From Bretschneidera sinensis (lineage: Eukaryota; Streptophyta; Magnoliopsida; Brassicales; Akaniaceae): 64,000 nucleotides of DNA. Position 1 is the first letter of the stretch. Each line of letters opens with the position of its first letter. Location: NCBI GenBank assembly GCA_023935145.1, contig CM043705.1, positions 57,072,084 through 57,136,083 on the forward strand, read 5' to 3'. The notes below the pieces were generated by a model. It was not told the origin of the DNA, did no database searches, and saw only the letters and a program-made list of their open reading frames with translations. Shown here one piece after another: positions 1-11,530 of the stretch. Position numbers and translations under genes: made by a program.

Positions 1-1655
1 TAGCCAGCCTTATCCAGATTCTTGGTGTTAACGAACACCATGGCAGTCTTATCCCCAAGATCATCAAGCAATCTCTGTAACCTGTAAAATTTCTCCGATT
101 CCTTCACCATCATGACAAGTTGAGATATTAAGTCAGTAGCCTTTCCAGCAGTGCCAATATTGACCACGACAGGATTTCTCAAGTACTTTCTAGCAAGTCG
201 CTCCACAGCCGGAGGCATGGTAGCACTGAACATATAAGTGGTTCTGTAAATCTTCTTGTCATCAAGCTCTTCATCTTCATTCTCTGGTTTAAAATTACTG
301 GAAGGCATGGCATCCAATACACCCACAACCTGTGGCTCAAAACCCATATCTATCATGCGATCAGCCTCATCAAGAACAACATAATTGCACTGGTTCAAAA
401 CAGCATAACGCCTCTCCAAGCAATCAATCAAACGACCAGGGGTGGCGATCACAATCTCACACCCTTGTCTAATCTTAAACCCTTGCTCCTCAATGGACTG
501 CCCACCAACAATGGAAACCACCTTGATGCCCAAGTAATGCGCAAACTTCACAGTCTCATCCTCGATCTGCTGTGCGAGCTCACGAGTAGGTGCCATGACA
601 ACAGCATATGGTCCTTCAGCCTCATTCTCTTCACTAATGGGGGGCAGTCTAGAAATGTAAGACAACATAGGCAAAACAAAAGCAGCAGTTTTACCCGAAC
701 CAGTCTCAGCAATCCCAATTACGTCGCGCTGTTGCAGCCCAAGAGGAATAGCAGCCATCTGAATAGGAGAGGGCTTCTTGTACCCTGCTCTCTCCACAGC
801 CTTAAACAACTCAGAACTGAGCTTACTCTCATCCCAGCTCCTCATAGGACGAGGAATCTTGGAGCCCTTGTAGGAAATGTTGAAGTCCTCTCTGAAAATC
901 CTCCAATCCCTCTCCGTCATCTCTTCGAGCTTCTTCTCGCTCCAGTGCCTATCAACCCTCATGTCGAAAGTATCGTACATATCGGCGGCCTCTTCTTTCA
1001 ACCTCTGGGCGACGGCCTCCTCAGGCTTCTCCTCCACACCCTCCTTCTTCCGAATCTCCTCTCGCATCTCCTTCTCGTTCTTGGCGGCGAGCTTCTTCTG
1101 CTCCCTGCGATCCATGCCAGCACGAAACCCTCGCCCAAACAAAAGCTGGGCCTCGTGAGGGTTTTAGTAGAGAGCATTCATGTCCCGCGAGGTATCCTCG
1201 GTGTTCTCCCAATCAAATGAGAACCGGAACTTTTCGCTAGGCTTGATAACCCTCTTCTTAGGTTTCTTCGATCCCAGGTACTGCTCTTTGATGGCATCCA
1301 ACTCCTTCTCGCGCTCTCGCTCCCTTAGTTTCTCCGAACGGGCCCGGTCCCGAGCCTTGGCCTCCTCCTTGCGATCACGCTCGCGGTTGCGCCGCTCGGC
1401 ATCCCTTTCCCTGTCTCGACGGTCCCTGTCGCGGTTGCGATCCCGGTCCCTGTCCCTGTCCCTGTCGCGGTCTCGACGATCGGAATCGGAGGACAGGCGG
1501 TTGAGTTGCTCCAGTTGTCGCTTCTGCTGGGAAACTTCTTCTTGACGGCGTTGGAGGGCCAATTGTTCGCGCTGGGCTTTGGTTAAGAAGACGGGTTTTT
1601 TCGAATTGTTGGGATTGAGGCTTGTTGTGGCTATCTCATCGACTGGGAGCTTCAT
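1..1655 (-). CDS. Prp28/RH21-type DEAD-box RNA helicase, partial, with in-frame stop
   Basis: Spliceosomal DEAD-box ATPase of the Prp28 / U5-100K / plant RH21 family, which in known members remodels the U1-5' splice site pairing during spliceosome activation in the nucleus. The protein starts [13 protein letters not shown] at 1655. An N-terminal arginine-rich RD/RE/RS-like tract spans about residues 50-120, followed by the family segment [19 protein letters not shown]. One in-frame TAA (1164-1166) then interrupts. The same frame is open from 1163 to the window edge and holds the Q motif (KKPSPIQ), Walker A (AETGSGKT), [17 protein letters not shown] (360-371) and the SAT motif. About 550 codons are visible; the rest of helicase domain 2 lies off the left edge. 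No intron is visible. The next in-frame Met is at 1113-1115. Identity is very secure; whether the gene is functional is open because of the stop. Confidence 0.93.
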
Positions 1656-4021
1656 GTCTTCAAGAAGACGGCTACTTTCGAAGAGAATCAGAAGGATCGC
1701 TTGGTTAGTTGCAGGAGGGGAAAATTAACTGAAAGATTAAATGCAAATTCACAATTACAATTTCCATATACGAAACTTCTTGGAGACGGTGACGGTGGTG
1801 GTGGATAGTACTGGATACTACTTGTAGATGGTATATTCGGGTCGGATACCTCAACAGTCAAATATGTTTAGAAATAATCGTAATTCATGTACTGGTAGAT
1901 GGTAAACTCGGATCATGTACCACCAGTGTGGAGTATGAATTATTTCCTTTCCTTAGCTCTATCACCAATCACCAATCACCAATCACCACGACCATAACTA
2001 ATTAAAAACACTGCTCAGTGCTCCAACCTTTTTCTTCGTTCCTATTTTATTCTTTCAAACCCGGGCCAACGGACAGCAACTCTTTCGAGGAAGGGAGTCG
2101 ATTTGTTCGAAAAGTAGGGTTCGAATATTTTATTCGAAACTCGTTTAAATTTTATTTTTTATAAATTCGTAAATCAATTTGATTTAATTAATAAATTATA
2201 TATATTTATTTTATATATATTATAAAAAAATATATTTATTTATTTAAAAATATAAATTATTAATTTTATTTTTAAAAACATATATATTTATTATTTTACT
2301 TCTAAAATTTCGATTCAAAAATTTCATTTTATGAATCGAATTCGAATTCAACTTTCTTAATTCAAACTCGACTCGAAACTTAATTCAAACATAATTTATA
2401 CTCACCAATCGAGCTCGAGCTTCCTTCAACTTGAGTTTGGCTCGACTCAAATCTATCCCGAATATTTTTTAGAATGACAGACTTAAAACCCATTAACAAC
2501 CATGCTTGAAGGATTACAAAGACAATTTATCTAATAATTTATCTTACCCCGGTTGCAATTGGGCTAATAGCAATATTATCCACACTTTCTTTAGATTCAT
2601 TCTTGTCAAACTTACAAAATATTTTCACCATATCGAAAGTTAACTATTAATTAAATTAAAGAATAAGTTATAAATACATTTTTCATGTATGCTTTTAAAT
2701 ATAATTACATCTCAAGTTTTTTAAAAATACATTTGTCAAAAATTTAACATCAAATTTTAAAAAAGTTCTTGAATAAAAAAAACATAATAAAGAAGAAAAG
2801 AAAGGAGAACGAAGGAAAGAGAGAGAAAAGTGAAGAATAGAAGAAAAAAAATTATAGTAATTGGTCTGGGGTTGGTTTGGAACTTGAAATACAACAAATT
2901 AAATTTTTGTTTGTTTAGTAATAATTTTGTTTTCAATTATTCAAATTTAAGATTCAATGCGAACGCTTTGAAAGTAGGAGACAACTTTTTTTTTTTTTTT
3001 TGTACTTTTTTAGACAACCAATCAAGATATGTTGAAATTTTTGTTGAGACTCGTTAATATTAGAAAATAAAAAAGAAAACAAAGGGTTTTAAGTCTTGCC
3101 CCACTCATCTCGATGTAGATCTATCCGGGCCAATGTTGGTCTTATTGTACCATGTTAGAATTGCAATAAAAAATAAATTAAATATAAAAGTTACATTTAT
3201 TGATTAGAATGTGTATGATAGCTCTTCTTGCCTTTTGGTAGAGATTTTTTTTTAATACATGGTAAAAATTTAATTGATAATTTTAAATCTTTATTAATAA
3301 TGTATATTATTAATAAAATTAATAAAATTTATCAATCGAATTTTCGTTTCGATGTAAAAATAAGTTTTATGTGCAAATAAGAATCTCACTTCTTGATAAA
3401 TGTGGAGCTTTAACTTATTTTCGTGAGTGGATTGTTACTTTGAAAAAATTCTTGGTTGTACCATATGTAAATTAAGTTAAATATTTAATTGATAATTTTT
3501 TAAAACTTCATTAATAATATCTTATATAAGTATCATTATTAATAAAACTTTTAAAATTTATTAACAAAGTTTCTACACCGGTTTAGCCAAAAAAAAAAAA
3601 AAAAAATTCGTTGGCTTGAGTAGGCGGCCCCACCGCGATTGCCACATAACAGTCATATGACTCATATAGGAGATTTCCTCAATGCTTTCTATGTTACCTA
3701 TGCATATGCTAAAAAAAGAATGGTTAATCACATGTCTACTTTAGTTTTGAATCATTCACTTCTAATCATGAAAAAAAAGTGTAGCATAAATTCATTATAT
3801 AAATCAAGATATGCATATAGGAAAACCATATATGCATTAATTTGTAAAAATAATATTGCTGCCACATTAAAAAATATTAAAATTCAAAGCTCAAAATCAA
3901 GATCAAAACATAATCCATCATTAAGTCCTCTCAAAAACAATCATTTCTCCATATCCATGTCTGCTTATCGACAAATAGTTGGTAGTTGGTACTAATGAAA
4001 CTGTTAAAAGAAAAATGTACC
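1656..4021. other. AT-rich intergenic region, no gene seen
   Basis: Upstream of the helicase and downstream of the BAHD gene. It holds AT-rich sequence with scattered TTCGAA/TCGA motifs at 2090-2470 (possibly an old small transposon), a poly-T run near 2988-3001 and a poly-A run near 3590-3606. The part from about 3150 to 4020 has a second copy at about 26460-27523. The short ORFs in this stretch have no recognisable family features. Confidence 0.7.
1961..1988. repeat. 7-bp tandem repeat (ATCACCA)n
   Basis: Four direct copies of ATCACCA, upstream of the helicase gene. A simple short tandem repeat with no evident function. Confidence 0.8.
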
Positions 4022-5281
4022 TTAAATATTCTTTAACCCATCAAGGAAAAGAGAAGAAAAAATCTCCATTTCATGTCTGCTTGATGACAAACCAACTTCA
4101 ACTCCTCCAATGCCATCTCTGCAATCTGATATAGAAATAGCACCAGTCCTATCAATGGACACCACCTCTGTCTTTTTAGGCTTCCCCCACCCAAAATCCA
4201 CTCCGTAAACCCCGAATCTTGTCGACCCAGCAACCGAAACCGCCTGTGTTCCTGGTTCTAAAGTCATAAATGTTGATAGAGATTCATTTGTTCTTTCAAG
4301 AACTCCTTTATCTAACGATGAAACCATATCACTTCTCTTCTTTGCAGCTAGGACAACCCCATTTTCCTCTATGCAATCTTCAGCTTTTGCAAAAGACAAT
4401 TGTGCACCTATACAATTTCCGAAATAATTTAAGGGAACTGGAGGGTCTAAACGGCTCCTATAATCAGCTGAGAACGCCAAGCATATGCCTCTGTTATTGT
4501 CTCCACCTCTGGCTTTAACCATGCAAGTAAATACAAATGCATATGTGAGAACAAAAGTTGACAAGTGAAGAACTTGTTTTGAATCTTGTTTTATGACGTC
4601 GTTTTGGACCTTTTCCCTTAGTTTCTGGATATCTTCACGTGTCAACTCGAACGTAGCTCGGACTGAGTTAGGATCAACTGCAAAAGTTGGTAACAACTTC
4701 AAGTTTCTTTTGTTGGGATCTGAATCTGTCCCTGTATAAGCAAGCCAAGAATTCAAGAGCACCATGTCGAGCCCAGCTGGATCCTTGATAACACTTCGGT
4801 CAAAAGAGGGGATTAGCTCTTGTGGTAAAGAAAGGTCTTGTTCTTGTTCTTGTTTGCATATATAAGCCCATGATTTTATGAACATGGACAAAGTTTGACC
4901 ATCAACAACTGCATGATGAGAAGTTATGCCGATGCAAAACCCTTGACCAGGAAAAAACGTTATTTGTAATGAAATAATTGATGCTTTATGATCAGTCATC
5001 GATAACTCGGGTATTAAAGGGTGTAACTCTGTAGCTTCACGAATTCCATTGCCACAGAGGCGAGTCAAGCCTGCAGCGGACTCTGCAACTGTGAGGAAAA
5101 CGGCGTCGTTTGGGGCAAAGATGATGGTGGGTTTTGGGTCACGCGAATCCCACGTGAGACGACCGGCAAGAGGGAGGTAATGATAGATAGTTAGGGAGAG
5201 AGAGCGTTTTAGTTTTGGGAGGACAACTGAGTTAAAGAATGCATGGGTTAACTCACTGAGTTCGTAAAAGATGACGCGCTC
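4022..5281 (-). pseudogene. BAHD acyltransferase (anthocyanin malonyltransferase-like), lacks N-terminus
   Basis: BAHD family enzymes transfer acyl groups from acyl-CoA (malonyl- or hydroxycinnamoyl-CoA) to glycosides in the cytosol. The visible frame has the catalytic HAVVD (HXXXD), the malonyltransferase-clade motif YFGNC, and DFGWG about 54 residues before the C-terminus. Homology extends upstream of 5068 through NERVIFYELSE and YHYLPLAGRLTWD to about 5281, giving ~420 of the usual ~450-460 residues. The first ~35-40 residues are missing. The frame stays open to a stop at 5378-5380 with no in-frame ATG, so no normal start exists. A weak AG acceptor lies near 5280, so an upstream exon cannot be excluded, but 5530 onward is retrotransposon. 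The C-terminal stop is at 4022-4024. Best read as a 5'-truncated, recently inactivated copy. Confidence 0.85.
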
Positions 5282-5529
5282 ATTATAAGTGATTGATGGG
5301 AACGAGCTGGAAAACTTGTTCGCTGGTTGGCAATTTATTTTTATTTTTATGTCTCTTTTGGTTTTTAAACTTCTGCCTCATTCTCGTCCAATGACTAGTC
5401 AAGAAAATGTTTTTTTTTTTTTTATAAAATCAAAATGCTCTAATTTTGTGCATATTGCGTTTAGGCGTTAGGTTCAATGCTTAATTAATAATCATAATCA
5501 TTCCAGACATATGACTTAAAAAAACATAA
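5282..5529. other. Short spacer between BAHD remnant and element A
   Basis: Holds the non-homologous upstream extension of the BAHD frame, a poly-T run near 5410-5424 and AT-rich sequence ending in the flank CATAA (5525-5529), which resembles CATAC after the right end of element A. No gene seen. Confidence 0.6.
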
Positions 5530-5547
5530 TGTAACAGCCAATAAATA

Positions 5548-5715
5548 CACCCAATAGTAAGATGACACATGGACAATTTTAGGTCCAACAGCAAAGTAAT
5601 ACGTGCACAATCTTAAGTACAACAGCAAGACGACACGTGGATAACCCTAGATCCAACAGCAAAATGACACGTGGACATTCCTATGTCCAATAAGAATATG
5701 ACATATAGACAAGCT
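5548..5715 (+). promoter_or_regulatory. U3 tandem array with ACGT/G-box-like cores
   Basis: About five imperfect ~33-bp repeats of the form (T)CCAACAGCAAnATGACACGTGGAC; two copies carry an intact ACACGTGG core. ACGT cores are binding sites for plant bZIP and bHLH factors, so this array may act as the LTR enhancer. The LTR of element C has an expanded version. Confidence 0.6.
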
Positions 5716-5930
5716 GCAGACAACCCTATTCCCGTTCCCAGACACCCCCACATAGACCTGTAAGCACAATTCCAGAGAATACCATTCTCGGACATCCTCG
5801 TGCAGGCTTGCAAGCGTGATTCCAGGGATCACGATCCTTCTTAGGCGCCCAGCCATGCCTACTAACAGAGGAACGGGATCTTTGGGATTGCCCCATCCTA
5901 ACCACATGGGTAGCCTCTCCTTCAGAACAC

Positions 5931-5938
5931 TATAAAAG
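5931..5938 (+). promoter_or_regulatory. TATA box of element A 5' LTR
   Basis: TATAAAAG about 220 bp after the U3 repeats and 250 bp before the LTR end. The same context is kept in the 3' LTR (near 26130) and, reversed, in element C (near 30690). Confidence 0.7.
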
Positions 5939-6180
5939 GATCAAGGTATGTAGGCACAAACCAATCTCTCATTGACTCTTCAAACTCATTTTACTGAAAA
6001 CCCTCTGCGTCCTTTTCCTCTCCATTTCTCTAAAAACTATATACTGACAAGAGCGTTGGAGTGTCCTTGGAGGCATCACCCTTCCTATACTCTGGCGACC
6101 CTCTAGTTCACCCATGCTTCCTTGTGCAGGCTAGTGAAGCATCAACCTCCAGCTCAGTAACATATTTTAGGCATCAACAG

Positions 6181-6200
6181 ATTGGCACCATCCATGGGAA
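6181..6200 (+). promoter_or_regulatory. Primer binding site of element A
   Basis: TTGGCACCATCCATGGGAA lies directly after the 5' LTR. It resembles the TTGGCGCCGTCTGTGGGAA primer sites of Tat-type plant elements with a few substitutions, and is placed where minus-strand cDNA synthesis would start. Confidence 0.65.
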
Positions 6201-6258
6201 ATCCACCATCTCTCGCTAACAGTAAAAATGAAGAAATCTAGAGAGCTCATTTGTTTCC

Positions 6259-7447
6259 ATGCCACCTAAAAACACCATGAAGAATACCGGTAAGGGAGTT
6301 GCAGAGGCCAGCACCATACATACACAAAACAACACCCATAGCCAACGGTTCGGGTCAAGACCCCTTGTTGTATCCGAACGAGGGTCCTCTGACGAAAATC
6401 CACAGCCCCTTCCAGGAACCCAACGCCCCCTCTACACAAAAATCGACCCCCCAAAATCTCCAAGAGGCTCCCGCAGCATATCCCACTATGCCTACCCTCC
6501 AAGCACAGTTCATGGAACTCTCACAACTGGTGACCGACCTCGCCGCCGAGGTCCACAGAGGGACTCACCAGCCCTCCCCCATACCTCCTCAACAGAGTCT
6601 TGGGCGCACAAGCTCTGCTAGCTGGGGACTTCCCATCGACAACTGTTCCACAACAGAGTCCATACCACTTCACATCGTCAAATCCAAATGAAGCCCTTCC
6701 TATATAAGCAACCTCGGCCTTGACAGATGGATCGAGGAAATGGAGGAAAGAATCAACAAAGCGCTAAAGTGTCGAAACCACAGTGTCTTGGACGAGCTCA
6801 ATGTTCAGGACTCGCCCTCCATTCAAGAGGTCCTCAAAGCCCCGTTCCTGTCGAACTTTTAGATGCCTCTGATCAAACCTTACGACAGTTCTGCAGACCC
6901 ATTGGATCACCTTCAGCACTATAAGACCAAAATGACACTGCATCGACATTCTGATCCCGTAATGTGCCCAGCATTCCCCCTGATGCTTGAGAAAGTGGCC
7001 GAAACATGGTACTCTCATTTGAAACCGGGAAGCATAAGCACATTCAAGGAACTGAGCTACGCCTTCGTGTCTCATTTTCTTAGCAGCAAGGGACTCAAGA
7101 AGACTTCGGAGTCTCTGTTCAACATCATCCAACTACAGGGAGAGACACTCTGAGCCTATATCTCGAGGTTTAATGCCGCTGCTTGGGAGATCCCCGACCT
7201 CGACCCCAACGTCCAGATACTAGCATTTAAAAATGGGCTAAGATTCAGAATCTTCAGCTCCAAGCTCACCAGGCGACCACCCTGTGACATGAACGAGATC
7301 TTGACCCGAGTAGAGAAGTACATGCTAACAAAAGATGACCAGTCTTTTCAGATAGAGCTGGAAGGGGACTCAGAGAAGAAGAGAAGAGGTCCCGCCAATC
7401 TAAGCCATGAACTAACCAAGCGACCTTTTTCACGAAAGCAAGCATAG
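6259..7447 (+). pseudogene. gag of element A (broken)
   Basis: The N-terminus begins MPPKNTMKNTG at 6259; the reading frame then shifts to the one starting at 6299, which carries the gag-like PTLQAQFMELSQLVTDLAA. The retrotransposon gag core is at 6863-7447: LIKPYDSSADPLDHLQHYK, AFPLMLEKVAETWY, LKPGSISTFKEL, then AYISRFNAAAWEIPDLD. A TGA at 7151-7153 sits where this family usually has Arg (CGA), so it fits CpG decay. Gag would form the cytoplasmic virus-like particle. At least two frame changes and one stop mean no functional product. Confidence 0.8.
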
Positions 7448-7984
7448 GGCTCTCGGTCACTTTGAGAGCTTTACTCCCCTCAACGCATCTAGGACCAACG
7501 TGTTAATACAACTCTAAGACAAGGCAATCCTACAGTGGCCTCCGAAATCGTTGCGCCTCAACGAGGATTAAAGAAAATGGTACTAGTTCGACAAGAACCA
7601 TGGGCATGACACAGAGGACTGCCTGGCCCTGAAACACCAAATAAAAGTCCTTATTAACAAGGGGCAGTTGAAAGAATTCACCAAACCACGACAGAAGAAA
7701 GTTCCAAAATGACCCTGAGAAGTCTTGAGCCCCCGTCCAATCAAAACGAGACAAACCGAACCCCCCGGAGAAGTCCAAAGCCAAACTGAGGAGGGTCTAG
7801 CCAAAGAAACCTAGAGGCCACCGCAACCAAGATCATCAAGACTATTTGCAAGGGGCCAGTAGCCGGAGGCACCTCAGGACACAATTGAAAGACCTACGCT
7901 AGGTCTATGGCCTAGGTCATTGGACCTCAGAAATGCAAGAAGACGGACCAGACAATCTCTTTCATGGACGAAGATCTGGAGGGA
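7448..7984 (+). pseudogene. gag C-terminal / zinc-knuckle remnant of element A
   Basis: A frame near 7590-7710 reads NHGHDTEDCLALKHQIKVL, matching the 'DHGHDTEDC' half-knuckle typical of Tat gag-pol; the first cysteine region is degraded. The rest of the stretch up to protease is linker with several stops. Confidence 0.6.
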
Positions 7985-8480
7985 GTCTAGACCCACACGA
8001 CAATGCCATGGTTGTCTCCCTTCTCGTGGCTAACCACAATGTCAGGCGCATCCTAGTCGACAATAGAAACTCAGCCGGCATCTTATTCTATGACGCATTT
8101 TGACAGATACAGCTAGAAGATGCTCAGCTAGAACCAGTCTCTACCCCACTCTACGGTTTCACAAGGGGTCCAGTGTTCACTAAAGGCAGCATAGTTCTCC
8201 CGATCACTGTAGGAATGGCTCCGCAAGAGACCACCGTATATACTACTTTTCTAGTGGTCAAACAACCATCATCCTACAATGTGATCCTCGGCAAACCCAC
8301 CCTCAACAAACTCAAAGTGGTCGTGTCCACGTACCAATTGAAAATGGAGTTCCTCACAGAAGACGACATGGGTGAAGTCAGGAGAAACCAGCAAATCTCT
8401 AGATCTTACTATCTAAATGCTGTAAGGGGAAGAAGAATGACGGAGGCCCTCCCACTCGAATTGGAAGACTTCAGAGATTA
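7985..8480 (+). pseudogene. Aspartic protease of element A
   Basis: The frame reads [18 protein letters not shown], then [12 protein letters not shown], a stop, QIQLEDAQLEPV, and an open part from 8173 (PITVGMAPQETTVYTTFLV, YNVILGKPTLNKLK) ending at 8481. Tat proteases normally carry DNGSSADIL at the active site; here it reads DNRNSAGIL, so the glycine after the catalytic Asp pair is changed. That plus the stop predicts loss of polyprotein cleavage. Confidence 0.75.
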
Positions 8481-9640
8481 AGGGAAGACTCCAAGGGGCT
8501 AGTCTATGGAAGAATTTACTATGGTCTCCCTCTGCGAAAATACCTCCTGAACGATTCTGATCTGCTCTAACCTCCCCGAAGTCCCCAAAAGATCCACACT
8601 TGTTCTACTTCAAAAAATCATGATCTCTTTTCCTGGTTGGCCTCGGACATGCCCAGAATTAGCCTAGAAGTGATTGTGCACCAGTTAAACGTGGACTCGA
8701 ACCACAAATCGGTCATCCAGAAGAAAAGATCATTCTCTCCCCAGTGGCAAGTTGCTATCAACGTCGAAGTGTACAAACTACTCATGACTAATTTCGTCCG
8801 GGAAACAGACTACCCATACTGGGTGTCTAATGTGGTAATGGTCAAGAAAGCCAACGGTGATTGGCGAATCTGCATCGATTTCACAAATATAAACAAAGCT
8901 TGTCTAAATGACAACTTTCCACTGCCATGGATTAACAAGCTTGTCGATGGGACGTTAGGGCATGAGTTACTGACCTTTATGGACGCCTACTCCGGTTACA
9001 ATCAGATCCTTATGCACAAGTCTGACCAAGAGAAAACGACATTCATCACTGGACAGGGATTGCCCTTCGGCCTCAAAAACACTGGGGTAACTTATAAGAG
9101 ATTAGTAAATAAGATCTTCCGTGGGCAGATCGGAAAAAACATGGAAGTCTACATGGACGACATGTTGGTGAAAGGTGTCAATGCCAAAGACCACGAAGCC
9201 GATTTGGAGGAAACGTTCAAAGTTCTTCAACGTCATCAAACAAAACTGAACCCCGCAAAGTGCTCATTTGGAGTCACTGGGGAGGGGAGTTCCTCGACTT
9301 CATGGTGACCCAAAGGGGCATAGAGGCAAACTAAAAAAAAATCGAGGCCATCCTTGACATTAGTCCCCCTCGGACAATAAAGAAAGTCCAATGGCTAACC
9401 GAACGGTTAGCTACTATGAGCCAATTCATGTTGAAACCCATAGAGAAGTGCCTCTCATTCTTCAAGGCCATCAAAAAAACAAAAAATTTCATCTGGACCG
9501 AAGATTGTCATAAGGCATTCAATGAGCTGAAAGAATATCTGGGCTCACCTCCTCTTTTGACCAAACCCATCACCAGCGAAGAACTCTTCTTGTACCTATC
9601 GGCCGGACAGGAAGTAGTGGCATCTGTCCTAATCTGAAAG
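8481..9640 (+). pseudogene. Reverse transcriptase of element A
   Basis: The open part 8637-9308 contains [46 protein letters not shown] and the catalytic YMDDMLVK. A frameshift near 9290 moves the rest ([17 protein letters not shown]) to another frame, with a stop there, and the thumb/connection resumes at 9416-9637. RT copies the RNA genome inside gag particles. The active-site Asp pair is intact, but the gene is split by a frameshift and stops. Confidence 0.85.
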
Positions 9641-10003
9641 GAAGCAGGTGTCTAGAAACCCATATACTATGTGAGCAAGATCATCCATGATACGGAATCA
9701 CGGTATCTCCCCGTAGAAAAAATAGCATACGCCCTCTTGATCACTACCCGAAAACTCCGGCCATATTTTCAAGTGAACACCATCGTCTTCCTAATGTACC
9801 AACCTTTGAGACAAGTGCTCCATAAACCAGATGTCTCCGGGAAGATGGTCAAGTGGTCCATAGAGGTCGAAGAATTTGACATCTGGTATTACCCCCGTAA
9901 CACCATCAAGGCTCAGACCCTCACAGATTTTATCATGGAAACTACACTCCAAGACAAAATAGATCCTACTCCGAATCTTGGTGCGGTCGAACTAGTTCCA
10001 TAA
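9641..10003 (+). pseudogene. RNase H of element A
   Basis: In phase with the previous segment after a TGA (9635-9637) and a TAG: KPIYYVSKIIHDTESRYLPV, EKIAYALLITTRKLRPYFQ, then KMVKWSIEVEEFDIWYYPR. This is the Ty3/gypsy RNase H with connection domain, which degrades the RNA strand during cDNA synthesis. It ends at a stop near 10003. Confidence 0.8.
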
Positions 10004-10400
10004 TGAACCCTTCATGTTGATGGCTTATCATGTGTAGCCCAGACGGTTTCACCATTGAGTATACCTCGGGTTTAGTGATTCAAACAACGAAGCTGAGTAC
10101 AAGGCGTTGCTTGCCAGAATGAAGTTGACCAAAGTGATGTCCGTCGAGGCCCTGGACACATACAGTGACTCGTAACTAGTGGTGAACCAGATCAATGGGG
10201 AATTTGAAGCCCGAGGAGAAAAAATCACCCACTATCTGGAGAGGGCCATAGAACTCGCCGCTAAGTTTAAAGTATTTTAGATAAACTAGATCCCACAGGC
10301 AGAAAATTTGAAGGCAGATTCTCTAGCTCGACTCACCTCTTCCCGGCAGCTAGAGCCTACGTGGGTAGTCTACCTTGAAATGCTCACCATTCCAAGCATC
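10004..10400 (+). pseudogene. Second, archaeal-type RNase H-like domain of element A
   Basis: Pieces HVDGLS, NNEAEYKALLARMKLTKVM, LVVNQINGEFEARGEKI and QAENLKADSLARLTSS occur in order, interrupted by stops. An added archaeal-type RNase H between RNase H and integrase is a known feature of Tat elements. The D..E..D layout can be traced but the domain is broken. Confidence 0.7.
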
Positions 10401-11530
10401 TAGGAGATCCTCGTGTTGTTTGTAACCGAAATAGAAACTTGGGTTGATCCAATCCTCTGGTATTTGCGGGATGGCCAACTCCCTTAAAAAAAAGGTGAAA
10501 CCAGAAAAATCATCTCCTGAACGTCGTGGTATACAGTCATAGACGATCAATTATACAAGAGAGGCCTCATGACACCCTATCTAAAGTGTCTGGGGCTAAC
10601 GGAGGCCAACTATGCCCTTCAGGAAGTTCACAAAGGAATCTGTGGAAATTACCTCGGTGGCCGAATCTTGGCCTTCAAAATTCTCCGCCAAGGCTACTAC
10701 TAGCCCAGTATGCGAAGAGAAACCATGGAATTGGTCAAGAAGTGCAAAAGTTTTCAGCTCTACTTTGCGATGCCCCATTGACAAGCGAATCTTTTTACCT
10801 CAATCACTAGCCTGCTTCCTTTTACTATGTGGGAGATGGACCTCCTCGGCCCACTAGCCAGCATAACCGATCACTGTTGAAATAGACTACTTTACTAAGT
10901 GGGTAGAGGTCGAACCACTAGCCAGCATAACCGATCACCAGGCTCATAGCTTCGTTTGGAAATCTATAGTGTGCTGTTTTGGCATTCCTCGTATACTGGT
11001 AACTGACAATGGCAAACAATTAGATAGTGCTCGATTCAAAGCATTCTGTGAAGAACTACACATTAAACACCGTTTCTTCTCTGTCAGGAATCCTCAAGCC
11101 AACGAGCAGGCCGAAGTAACCAACAGAATGATTTTGCAATAGCATCAATAGAATATTAGACAAAGCAGACAGACATTGGACCAACCATTTGCCGAACATA
11201 CTCTAGGCATATCGGACCACCGTCTGAACACCCACTAGGGATACCTCATTCTTCATAGCCTATGATTCCCTCACTACAAGTACAGAGTTTTGAAACCAGC
11301 AGCAACAAAAAAACCCTATAGATGAGTGCTGATCTCATCGACGAAGCTCAGGATGAGGCCCAGATCCGATTAGCCACCTATCAGCAGAGGGCCGCTAAGT
11401 ATTACAACTCTCAGGTTCAAAGCAGAAGCTTTAAGTTGCACAACCTCGTCCTACGAAAGAACGAAATATCCCTCAACTCGAAACTGTAAAGTTGGTCCTA
11501 AATTGGAAAAGCCTGTACCGTATTAAAAGG
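10401..11530 (+). pseudogene. Integrase of element A
   Basis: Order of pieces: YKRGLMTPYLKCLGLTEANY, HKGICGNYLGGR, MWEMDLLGPLASITD (first catalytic Asp), TDNGKQLDSARFKAFCEEL (second Asp), SVRNPQANEQAEVTNRMI (Glu region), then the C-terminal AQIRLATYQQRAAKYYNSQV. Integrase inserts the cDNA in the nucleus. Several frameshifts and stops are present. A 24-bp segment around the first Asp is repeated ~65 bp later (near 10849 and 10916), which replaced part of the core. Confidence 0.8.

Larger units (their letters stand above)
5530..6179 (+). repeat. 5' LTR of element A
   Basis: 650 bp, starting TGTAACAGCC and ending GCATCAACA. It matches 25894-26378 from about LTR position 165 to the end, and more distantly the minus-strand LTR at 30466-31265. 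It contains a U3 repeat array, then a TATA box. Confidence 0.85.

Noticed and set aside
465..1220. 251-codon plus-strand ORF and its neighbours in 877-1545
   Set aside because: Antisense shadows of the helicase gene; no family features and codon use follows the complement of the RD/RE-rich and helicase parts.
2830..3995. Small ORFs of 75 and 118 codons between the helicase and BAHD genes
   Set aside because: AT-rich low-complexity translation; part of the region is duplicated at 26460-27500 without keeping the frames.
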